NCBI RefSeq assembly: GCF_000787375.1
Contig: NZ_JRJU01000003.1
Location: 209,326 to 273,325, forward strand
Length of the DNA stretch: 64,000 nucleotides
DNA from: Halalkalibacter okhensis
Lineage (GTDB): Bacteria; Bacillota; Bacilli; Bacillales; Bacillaceae_D
Reading direction: 5' to 3'
Shown piece after piece: positions 15,324 to 22,483 of this stretch. The notes beneath the pieces were generated by a model. It saw only the letters and a program-made list of their open reading frames with translations, did no database searches and was not told the DNA's origin. How positions within the stretch are numbered: position 1 is the first letter of the stretch; each line of letters opens with the position of its first letter. The position numbers and the translations under genes are program-made.

Positions 15324-15339
15324 ACTCGACACTTCCCTG

Positions 15340-16164
15340 TTATGCAGTCTTATTGGTTCGTTCAATTAAAGGTACTAGCCTCTTTTCACGTTTTAACAAC
15401 TCATAGAGAAACAGTCGCCCTTTCTGAGTCCAGTATGTGTGCATAACGCTTTTATCTGCATCAATGGCGTGGGTTTTCGATTGGGTATAGCCCATCTCCG
15501 CATACTTTTGATATAGGAGCCATGTTTTGCCCATTTTATATTGAACACCCAACTCATGAAGCAGAGCATTTAACTTTCTTGCAGACAGTCCATAATCTTT
15601 CGCAATCAGGCTGATTGGTACAACCGATTTATTCTGAAGAACCAAGTCGTAATAGGATGCTTTCGGCTTTAATTCACCAATGATTTGCTTGTGTTGGGCA
15701 TTTTCAAGCTCCAATTTCTTAGCTTTATCTTTTGCTTCTTTATACTCGGTGAAAATTTTAATTCCCAATTCTGGATTTTTAAGAATGTTATTTAAAAGCG
15801 ACTCCGATGCATACAATCCATGCTTTCGGATATCTGGTAGCACTTCGTCAAACACCCAACGCTCAAATCGCTCAGCCATATCTAGATTCGATTTAGCAAT
15901 CAGGCGATAAAGGTTGCCTTCATTAATGAACTTTTTCTCAACTTGCTGCACCGCATCAGTACCATCTGCCTTTTTCCCCGTCACTACCCCTACTGAACGA
16001 ATCGTTACCCCGGGGGTCTTACAGTGGTCTTTAATTGCCTTGTTCGGGTTTTTATAACCTAAAATTTTCGCTACCTCTGTTGCTGGAAAATATTCTTTTC
16101 CGTCAATCACCATAATTTCTAACTGACCAAATTCCGAAGAATGAAACACTTGTAAACTATTCAT
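15340..16164 (-). CDS. Phage antirepressor, BRO-N plus KilAC
   Basis: A 274-residue DNA-binding antirepressor. Residues 1-110 are the BRO/KilA N-domain (MVIDGKEYFPATEVAKILGY, DMAERFERWVFDEVLPDIRKHG); residues 140-265 are the KilAC/ANT domain (PKASYYDLVLQNKSVVPIS, LNALLHELGVQYKMGKTW). Such proteins neutralise phage repressors or act as replication-module regulators. The cognate CI-type repressor is not in the window. The start at 16164 has AGGAGGAAATAAA upstream. Confidence 0.9.
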   Translation of the reverse strand: MNSLQVFHSSEFGQLEIMVIDGKEYFPATEVAKILGYKNPNKAIKDHCKTPGVTIRSVGVVTGKKADGTDAVQQVEKKFINEGNLYRLIAKSNLDMAERFERWVFDEVLPDIRKHGLYASESLLNNILKNPELGIKIFTEYKEAKDKAKKLELENAQHKQIIGELKPKASYYDLVLQNKSVVPISLIAKDYGLSARKLNALLHELGVQYKMGKTWLLYQKYAEMGYTQSKTHAIDADKSVMHTYWTQKGRLFLYELLKREKRLVPLIERTNKTA

Positions 16165-16186
16165 CTTTTATTTCCTCCTGTTCGAT

Positions 16187-18142
16187 TTAATCTTTCATGT
16201 AATAATCCGTTTCAAAACTATCCGCTCCTAACGGTAAACCCGGAGCCCATTTAATCGGTTGACCCATTACCTTTTCTACCTCTTCCTTTGACCCTGTTCC
16301 AACTGGTACATCCAAAATGACCTCATCATGAACATGAAAGTTTATCCGGTAACCAGCATCATTTAACTTCACCATCGCTTCAGCAAGACAATCTCTAGCA
16401 ATGGCCTGAATGATGTTCTCCGTCAATTTCCCGCCGTAAGTAGGAATCCTGCCCCACTGTTTGGAGCCTTGTTCCGTACCTTCATAAGTCAATTGCTCTT
16501 TACCAAAACGTTCATCAACACCCATTCTTGGTCTTACATAGGCTAGTGAACGTCCTGACGGTAAAGTAATAAATAAAATTCCTTTTCTATAATGGAAGGT
16601 GAGACCGTACTGCATCTTTACAACCGCTTTTTCTTTCACTGCTTTAATTGCTGCAGCTTCGACATTCCACCAAAGCTTTACTATCTTAGGGTTGGCCTCA
16701 CGCCATGCAGAAACTAACTCTGGAAGTTCAACTTCAGTGAGGCCCATCTCTAAAGCACCCATTTGAGTTAGTGCTCCTTTTGAGCCACCGTACCCAAGAG
16801 CCAATTCAGCAATTTTCCCTTTCTGTCTCAAAGGACTACCTTTATCTATCGTTTCAATTGGCACTCTAAACATTTGAGCTGCAGAAGCTTCGTAAATCTT
16901 CCCATGTGACTGGAACACTTCCATCCGCCACCGTTCCCCAGCTAGCCATGCAATCACTCTAGCTTCAATAGCTGAGAAGTCCGCTACTATAAAGCGATGT
17001 CCCTTTGACGGGATAAATGCTGTTCGAATTAACTGCGATAATACGTCAGACACACTATCAAAAAGAATTTCCAAAACTTCATAGTTTCCTGACTTTAAAA
17101 GGTCTCTAGCTATGTCCAAATCAGTCATGCTGTTTCTTGGTAGGTTATGAATTTGTACAAGCCTACCTGCCCATCGCCCTGTCCTATTCGCACCGTAAAA
17201 CTGTAACAGTCCCCTTATTCTTTGGTCAGGGCACATTGAACGCTCCATTACCTCATACTTCTTCACCGATGTTTTGGACATGGCTTGCCTTAGTTCAAGC
17301 AACCTTCTCACGTCTGAATGTTCTACCTCGCCCATTAATGCCTCGACGTTTTTCTTAGCAAGGCTCCCCACTTCCACACCCTGCTTTAATAACCAGCTTT
17401 TTAATTGTGCTGGACTATTGGGATTATCTAGCCCAGTTAAACCCACAGCTTCATTAAACAAATTTTCCTGTAATGTTATATCTGCTTGAATGGCATGTAT
17501 AACTAGTTCTACATCCACTTGAACGCCCTGATCATTGATGTTTTGGTCCAGTTCCCAGAGCTTTTGTTCTGCCGGTGGAATTGGAAATGCTTCTAGTTTC
17601 TTTCGTATTTGCCTTTCCACTTCGACGTCTTGTTTGCAGTACTCTTTGAAACTAGTCCATTTCTCAACATCATGTTCTGGTAGGTTACGAGTTCTTCCAC
17701 CATTTACTTTGGTAGCTTTGCACGGGATTGAAAAATAACGAATCAAGGCTTTTCCTTCTTTCATTTTCTGTTCATTTAGCTTGAGACACTTTGCCACCCC
17801 ATCAAGGTGTCCGGGGAGACCTAGCATTAAAGCATGAACGGAAGAACAACGCCACTGCTCAGGTGGCATAGCTGCATTAAAGTATTTTGACAAACAAGTA
17901 CGTTCGAAATTGGCATTGTAGGCAGTCTTAGTAACCATTGGATCCGTTATTGCTGCTAAAATGTCATTAGGTACCTTTTCACCAGAAGCAAGGTCAATGA
18001 TTTGTACTTCTTCATCATCAACTGCATATGCAAGAAGTAATATTTCAAAATCTTCAGACTCACAGTAGTGGTAAACCCCGTGTTTCACGAGGCTCACACT
18101 ACTATACGTTTCTATATCAATGGACAAGGTCTCCATTAGCAT
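16187..18142 (-). CDS. Family A DNA polymerase of phage type
   Basis: A 651-residue replicative polymerase. A 3'-5' exonuclease begins at residue 5 (LSIDIETYS); the polymerase domain shows motif A DFSAIEARVIAW near 386, a motif B-like GKIAELALGYGGSKGAL near 440 and motif C FHVHDEVILD near 604. It lacks a 5' nuclease, as usual for phage enzymes of this class. The ATG at 18142 overlaps the stop of the DUF2815 gene (TAATG), so the two are coupled. Confidence 0.92.
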   Translation of the reverse strand: MLMETLSIDIETYSSVSLVKHGVYHYCESEDFEILLLAYAVDDEEVQIIDLASGEKVPNDILAAITDPMVTKTAYNANFERTCLSKYFNAAMPPEQWRCSSVHALMLGLPGHLDGVAKCLKLNEQKMKEGKALIRYFSIPCKATKVNGGRTRNLPEHDVEKWTSFKEYCKQDVEVERQIRKKLEAFPIPPAEQKLWELDQNINDQGVQVDVELVIHAIQADITLQENLFNEAVGLTGLDNPNSPAQLKSWLLKQGVEVGSLAKKNVEALMGEVEHSDVRRLLELRQAMSKTSVKKYEVMERSMCPDQRIRGLLQFYGANRTGRWAGRLVQIHNLPRNSMTDLDIARDLLKSGNYEVLEILFDSVSDVLSQLIRTAFIPSKGHRFIVADFSAIEARVIAWLAGERWRMEVFQSHGKIYEASAAQMFRVPIETIDKGSPLRQKGKIAELALGYGGSKGALTQMGALEMGLTEVELPELVSAWREANPKIVKLWWNVEAAAIKAVKEKAVVKMQYGLTFHYRKGILFITLPSGRSLAYVRPRMGVDERFGKEQLTYEGTEQGSKQWGRIPTYGGKLTENIIQAIARDCLAEAMVKLNDAGYRINFHVHDEVILDVPVGTGSKEEVEKVMGQPIKWAPGLPLGADSFETDYYMKD

Positions 18143-18681
18143 TAACCTAAGATGTCATCGTCATCACTATCATCTGCAAAGTCCGCTTCAGCACTGCTTC
18201 GTCCACCTAGCGGTTCACCATCTGCAGTTTTCATAACGTGATTCAAGCCAAAAGTTGCCCCTTTGTTTCCATTAACTTGATAAACATAGCAGTTCAAACT
18301 GACTCTTCCATAACACCCAGAGTAAAGCTCCGACGGATCTAAGATAGGGTTTAAATCCTTATCAACAATACCCGGCTTCAGCTTACTATTCGCATTAATG
18401 AAATATGAATTGGCATAAGCTGCATCACCTTCTCTATCTACATCTCCATCACGTAGAGGTGTTCTTAAATTTTTTGGTACTTTACCACCAAATTTATCTT
18501 TGTTATCTTGAATAGTTTTCTGAATAGCATCTTGGATCTTCTTCACAGTCCTCTTGTCCGATTTCGGAATGATAATACTCACTGAATACTTCGGATCGCT
18601 TCCATTCACACTTACTGGTTGATGCGTATTCACATAACTTAATCGTACTGGTTCTTCATTTGTTCCAATCGTAATTTTCAT
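18142..18681 (-). CDS. DUF2815 protein, likely single-strand DNA binding
   Basis: A 179-residue protein. The pattern MKITIGTNEEPVRLSYVNTH, YSVSIIIPKSDK, YSGCYGRVSLNCYVYQVNGNKG and a C-terminal acidic tail (DFADDSDDDDILG) matches DUF2815, which has an OB-like fold and an acidic end reminiscent of SSB proteins. It is paired with the polymerase in many phages. SSB activity is inference. The start at 18681 follows GGGAGGAAGAAACG. Confidence 0.85.
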   Translation of the reverse strand: MKITIGTNEEPVRLSYVNTHQPVSVNGSDPKYSVSIIIPKSDKRTVKKIQDAIQKTIQDNKDKFGGKVPKNLRTPLRDGDVDREGDAAYANSYFINANSKLKPGIVDKDLNPILDPSELYSGCYGRVSLNCYVYQVNGNKGATFGLNHVMKTADGEPLGGRSSAEADFADDSDDDDILG

Positions 18682-18697
18682 CGTTTCTTCCTCCCTA

Positions 18698-19858
18698 TTA
18701 TTGAAAGTCTACTTCCGGAGACTCTTTTATTTCAGGTCGTTTATCATCTTCAGGTGCCAACTTAGGCTTGCCCGGTGCCTTTGTAATAAACGAGCCTAGT
18801 AAATCATTAAATGTTCTCTTTCCTAGCTCTTTTTCAAGCGTGGTTATCGTTTGTAATGACTTTTTGTATATAACATCAATATCGTACCCAGCAGCAGTTA
18901 AGGCCGTTGCAACAGCTTCTTCGTCTGTATACTTTCGGCTCCCTCTACCTTGCACAAGTTTCATGCCTGGCCACTGCTTGTTTTCATTCATTGCCATTGA
19001 TAAGGCATAATCCTGAACACTTTTTCCCCAGCTAATTAATTCATCAAGCGAATGAAGTACTTCAACCACTTCATCATCAGTCAGAAGCGGAGGGCTCTGA
19101 AAATCTAAACAAGCAAGTTTCATGTTTTCATCTGCCCTCGCTCTGCAAATTGCTCTTGCCTTGCACCACCTGCAGTGGGGACCAGTTACAAAACTCCCAA
19201 GTCCAGCAAATGCTAGTTCCGCCTTTGGCTTGACTTCACTTTGCGCCCATTCCAACAAGTCATCTTTCTTTATTTCATCAGTGGAAATGTTATCTAATCT
19301 TGGTTGTACAATTGTCATACGTATTGTTTCAAAGTTGTAAAGCATCCCAAACCCATGAATGGCTCCTAATGCATACAACCGCATTTGTGGATTTTCAGCA
19401 GATACTTTGACGCCTTTTCCACCTTTAAGGTCAACCACTTCTAGAATGCCGTCAGATATAATCACTACATCTCCAGTTCCAAACCCTTCTGGAACCCAAG
19501 GACTGAAATCCAACCTTTCCTCAATGAGGATAAGTGGATCTTTACTTCTTGCCCTCGCTTCATTTATTTTTTCGATGACAATATCCACATAGCTTTGGAC
19601 AGCTTGTTCAATTTCTACGTTGTAGAATTCATTTTCTTTCATTTGCTTTAACTTTTTGTTCAATTGGTCTTTTGTCATTTGTTTTAAGAAATAGGACAAA
19701 TGAATCTCTGATAGTTCATGCATGAAAGTGCCTTCTCTGGCAAATACACTCGTTTCCCCTTCGAATTGTTCTCCTAGCCGAATACTTGGTGAACAATTTA
19801 ACCACAGGTTTGACTTAGAGGCACTTGCAACTGCATGATCTCTGTCTGAATGATTCAT
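18698..19858 (-). CDS. DUF2800 PD-(D/E)XK nuclease
   Basis: A 386-residue RecB-like nuclease. Active-site elements are ERLDFSPWVPEGFGTGDVV near residues 140-158 and VVDLKGGKG near 170; a cysteine cluster GPHCRWCKARAICRA near 232 with an upstream Cys suggests an iron-sulphur site as in AddB/Cas4-type nucleases. The family stands with DUF2815 and polymerase in phage replication modules and may act in recombination. ATG at 19858 is preceded by AAAGGAGGT with a long spacing of 12. Confidence 0.85.
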   Translation of the reverse strand: MNHSDRDHAVASASKSNLWLNCSPSIRLGEQFEGETSVFAREGTFMHELSEIHLSYFLKQMTKDQLNKKLKQMKENEFYNVEIEQAVQSYVDIVIEKINEARARSKDPLILIEERLDFSPWVPEGFGTGDVVIISDGILEVVDLKGGKGVKVSAENPQMRLYALGAIHGFGMLYNFETIRMTIVQPRLDNISTDEIKKDDLLEWAQSEVKPKAELAFAGLGSFVTGPHCRWCKARAICRARADENMKLACLDFQSPPLLTDDEVVEVLHSLDELISWGKSVQDYALSMAMNENKQWPGMKLVQGRGSRKYTDEEAVATALTAAGYDIDVIYKKSLQTITTLEKELGKRTFNDLLGSFITKAPGKPKLAPEDDKRPEIKESPEVDFQ

Positions 19859-19902
19859 AGATAAAAGAAACCTCCTTTCCCGTTTGACTGACTGATTCTT
19901 TA

Positions 19903-20238
19903 TCAAAGCTTGTCCGCTTTTTCTAACAGTTCAGGATATTTTTCAGCTGGTATATCGCTTAGTTTTTTTGCTCCAAAGCTAGTAATTAGCTCTTTGACTT
20001 GAACCTGTTTTCCATCTTGGGCTAGTGATGCAAGTTTTGATCTGACATCTTCAAAAACTGGTAGTTTAGCTTTTGGAGGCTTAGCTCGCTCTGGCTCCTG
20101 TTCCTTATTTGATTGCTTTTTTTCAATAGTTGCTGTCAATTCGTCTTGACTTTCAAATGAAAGAGCATAAGTTTCAATACTCCCCGCAACATTTTGTAAG
20201 TCATTCACAATATCAAGTAAAAGTTTTGTTTTACTCAT
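19903..20238 (-). CDS. Small charged phage protein
   Basis: A 111-residue hydrophilic protein with a lysine- and glutamate-rich linker (residues 40-60) and a C-terminal region FEDVRSKLASLAQDGKQVQVKELITSFGAKKLSDIP that resembles an rRNA biogenesis protein rrp5-like family of phage proteins by pattern. Function unknown. Its ATG at 20238 overlaps the stop of a 33-residue ORF (ATGA), and AAAGGAGAAC lies upstream. Confidence 0.65.
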   Translation of the reverse strand: MSKTKLLLDIVNDLQNVAGSIETYALSFESQDELTATIEKKQSNKEQEPERAKPPKAKLPVFEDVRSKLASLAQDGKQVQVKELITSFGAKKLSDIPAEKYPELLEKADKL

Positions 20239-20336
20239 TTTCTGTTCTCCTTTCTTTTCATTTGCTCATCTAACTGAGTCGGTCGATTTGCTAGTCTCTT
20301 AGATACAATACTGATAGCAGTAAAAACCCCAACCAT
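20235..20336 (-). CDS. 33-residue phage ORF
   Basis: Reads MVGVFTAISIVSKRLANRPT... and ends in a run of charged residues, overlapping the next gene as ATGA. Short ORFs of this kind (hydrophobic start, then KRLA) sit at the head of replication operons in related phages. AAGGAG precedes the ATG but only two bases away. Low certainty. Confidence 0.4.
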   Translation of the reverse strand: MVGVFTAISIVSKRLANRPTQLDEQMKRKENRK

Positions 20337-20401
20337 TTCTCCTTTTGCATTTGTTTGTCAATAGACATAGCCTTTTCAACGTCGTCGGTTGTAACCTTCA
20401 T
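20291..20401 (-). CDS. 36-residue phage ORF
   Basis: Reads MKVTTDDVEKAMSIDKQMQK and ends GFLLLSVLYLRD. GGGGGTGAGG precedes the ATG at 20401 with good spacing. It overlaps the 33-residue ORF in another frame; both may be translated. It would be the first gene of the early operon. Confidence 0.4.
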   Translation of the reverse strand: MKVTTDDVEKAMSIDKQMQKEKWLGFLLLSVLYLRD

Positions 20402-20497
20402 CTTTCCTCACCCCCTTGTTACCTATATGGCCTTTCACTTATTAGCCAACGGGGATGGGTGTTTGGAAACCAAGAATCACAAAATCTTTTTTTTATT

Positions 20498-20546
20498 ATT
20501 TAGCAGAAACTCTTAGCGACGTCCCTTTTATGAATTTCTGCTAAAT
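20498..20546. repeat. 12-bp perfect inverted repeat upstream of the phage early operon
   Basis: ATTTAGCAGAAA at 20498-20509 and its exact complement at 20535-20546, 25 bases apart. It lies about 100 bp upstream of the first early gene, where repressor operators are expected. No U-run follows on either strand that would make it a good terminator. The surrounding stretch 20402-20741 has no convincing gene. Confidence 0.55.
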
Positions 20547-20711
20547 TTATTAGGGGTTGGCCAACCTCTTGATGTAACTTTATCGCGTAATAAAACTATT
20601 GTCTTATCACTGAAAGTTAAGCGAATTTGTTCGTTTTTATTAGAATTTTGCTGATAATTTGAGTATCTTGTATTGTCAACGCCGTAAATTTTGCAAAATG
20701 GCCCTGTTTTT

Positions 20712-20728
20712 TTAACTTCTGAAGTTAA
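20712..20728. repeat. 17-bp perfect palindrome
   Basis: TTAACTTC-T-GAAGTTAA is perfectly symmetric. It lies between the protease terminator and the phage early operon and has the size of a dimeric HTH-repressor site. Which protein would bind is unknown. Confidence 0.5.
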
Positions 20729-20741
20729 TAGTTTTAAAAAA

Positions 20742-20780
20742 AACAATAAAAATACTGCACACCACGTATGATGTGCAGTA
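20742..20780 (-). terminator. Intrinsic terminator after the ImmA/IrrE gene
   Basis: TACTGCACA (20753-20761) pairs perfectly with TGTGCAGTA (20772-20780); the minus-strand exit reads TTTTTATTG and then eight T. It closes the restriction-protease operon. Confidence 0.8.
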
Positions 20781-20795
20781 ATATTACATATTTTT

Positions 20796-22355
20796 TTATT
20801 TCTCACGACTCCTTGTGCCTAGTGGAGTAACTCCTAAACTTTCTAAAACCTCGTTCCTTTCATCAATAGAGCACCCACTAAAAGCAGTTATAATATAGCT
20901 ATAAGCACTATGTTCACGAGAAGAGGTTAATGAATGGCCCGCTAACTTAAGGAGTTCATTCGTCATTGACAAGTCTAAATCTAGACCAACACATATAGTA
21001 ATAACAGTTTTCAAATTCGGAGCCTTATCTTTTTTATTCTTTATTCGACTGAAGGCCATATCATCCAATAAAGTTTTATCCTTAAAGATGGCACTATTCC
21101 ATTTTTTCATTTCTATGATTTCATATACCTTTTCTGAGAATGTTTTTGTGTATTTTTTAGTTTCCTCATACTTTGCATCAAACTCCTCACGTAAATTACG
21201 GAGTGCCTCAGCCTTATCAAATACAGCGTCATTTTGAGGATTTGAAGCATAAAATGGTAGCCGTTTGTAATCAGTCGAGTACTGCAACCTATACATGAGG
21301 TCTATTTTATGTTGAACGCCTTGTGGGTCGTAACTACTCTTAAGTTTATACGAGAAGTTTAGTACACACTCAATAAGGTTATCCTTAGCATATTGTGTTA
21401 ATTCACGCTTACCATTATTTCGTAGTTTAATATATTTGTCTTCGTTTATTACAAAATAGCCATCAACATAAGAGAATTGGCCAGATTTTATAATTTCTTG
21501 AAATCGAACATTCTTTAAATATTCTTCAAACGCATCATTTAAACCAATTTTTTGAGTATGGTTACCCATGAGGGATATATTACCTGTATCCTGGTTGCTT
21601 CTATTGTTTAATGACTGTATATAGTCATCATTTTCCTCACTATCAATCTCTTTTGCTTCTTCATAACCCAGCTCTATCATTCTTATTTTTGCAGATTGCT
21701 TAGAAACACAAAAAAACTCAGCCAAATCGTCAATTATATTTTGGAGAACAGTAATTCTATTTATGCCAATTTCAGAGGAACCGTAAAAAGTAACCAGTTC
21801 TCTAATTTTAATTTTTACCATTTCTTTAGGCATCAAGATCCTAGGTGCAATTCCGCTCGCTTGCCATTCCATCCACTCGGCATCACTCCACGAATTGTAT
21901 TCATTATCTTGAATTCTTCTTACAGGACAACGAAAAGCAATTGCAAAAGTATCTTCTTTCTTACTTTGATGGATAAAATATGGACGATGCTTATACCAAT
22001 GAACACACTCATGAGCGAGTGTATTATTCTCTCGCCCAGAATGATTTATATAACTGTCGACAAATACCGTACCCTTTTGTACTTTTAGTCCCATATATTC
22101 CTTTGTAGTGGAATCATAAATATCAATGATTCCGTCACAAAGAGTAATTGCACCTATAATATCAAGACTTTTAGAAAGCCTTTCTGTTCTAATCACTTTT
22201 AACTGAATTTTCTTTTCTGCAATTTCTAAGATAGGGACAGGCATTGGCTTTTCCAAGGCTTCCGGACAATACTTTTTCAAAAATTCACTCGCAACTATAT
22301 CAAAATCATTTTTATATATTATTGGTACAAATGAAGATGTATACTTCTGTTTCAT
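20796..22355 (-). CDS. ImmA/IrrE-type metalloprotease with C-terminal HTH-like domain
   Basis: A 519-residue protein. The zinc protease motif HECVH is at about residue 114 in NNTLAHECVHWYKHR, within an ImmA/IrrE domain (residues 1-210). The last 110 residues (DDMAFSRIKNKKDKAPNL, ITICVGLDLDLSMTNELLKLAG, GCSIDERNEVLESLGVTPLG) resemble an XRE-like domain found at the C-terminus of several regulators. ImmA-type proteases cleave phage or ICE repressors on damage signals. The ATG at 22355 has GGGGAGAGG upstream. It is the last gene of the restriction operon, 128 bases after hsdR. A regulatory role towards the restriction system or the neighbouring phage is inference. Confidence 0.75.
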   Translation of the reverse strand: MKQKYTSSFVPIIYKNDFDIVASEFLKKYCPEALEKPMPVPILEIAEKKIQLKVIRTERLSKSLDIIGAITLCDGIIDIYDSTTKEYMGLKVQKGTVFVDSYINHSGRENNTLAHECVHWYKHRPYFIHQSKKEDTFAIAFRCPVRRIQDNEYNSWSDAEWMEWQASGIAPRILMPKEMVKIKIRELVTFYGSSEIGINRITVLQNIIDDLAEFFCVSKQSAKIRMIELGYEEAKEIDSEENDDYIQSLNNRSNQDTGNISLMGNHTQKIGLNDAFEEYLKNVRFQEIIKSGQFSYVDGYFVINEDKYIKLRNNGKRELTQYAKDNLIECVLNFSYKLKSSYDPQGVQHKIDLMYRLQYSTDYKRLPFYASNPQNDAVFDKAEALRNLREEFDAKYEETKKYTKTFSEKVYEIIEMKKWNSAIFKDKTLLDDMAFSRIKNKKDKAPNLKTVITICVGLDLDLSMTNELLKLAGHSLTSSREHSAYSYIITAFSGCSIDERNEVLESLGVTPLGTRSREK

Positions 22356-22483
22356 GAATCCTCTCCCCGCATTTATAACCCCACCCTCAATTAGCAAATA
22401 ACTTGCTGCAATAGTTTTAAGAGAAATAGTCAAACAAAATGATTAATTACAATAAAAAATTATCCACTAAAAATCGGTTAAAA

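Noticed and set aside
20528..20806. 92-codon minus-strand ORF after the ImmA/IrrE gene
   Set aside because: It starts within the protease gene, runs through its terminator and both palindromic elements, and has no ribosome site or recognisable protein pattern.
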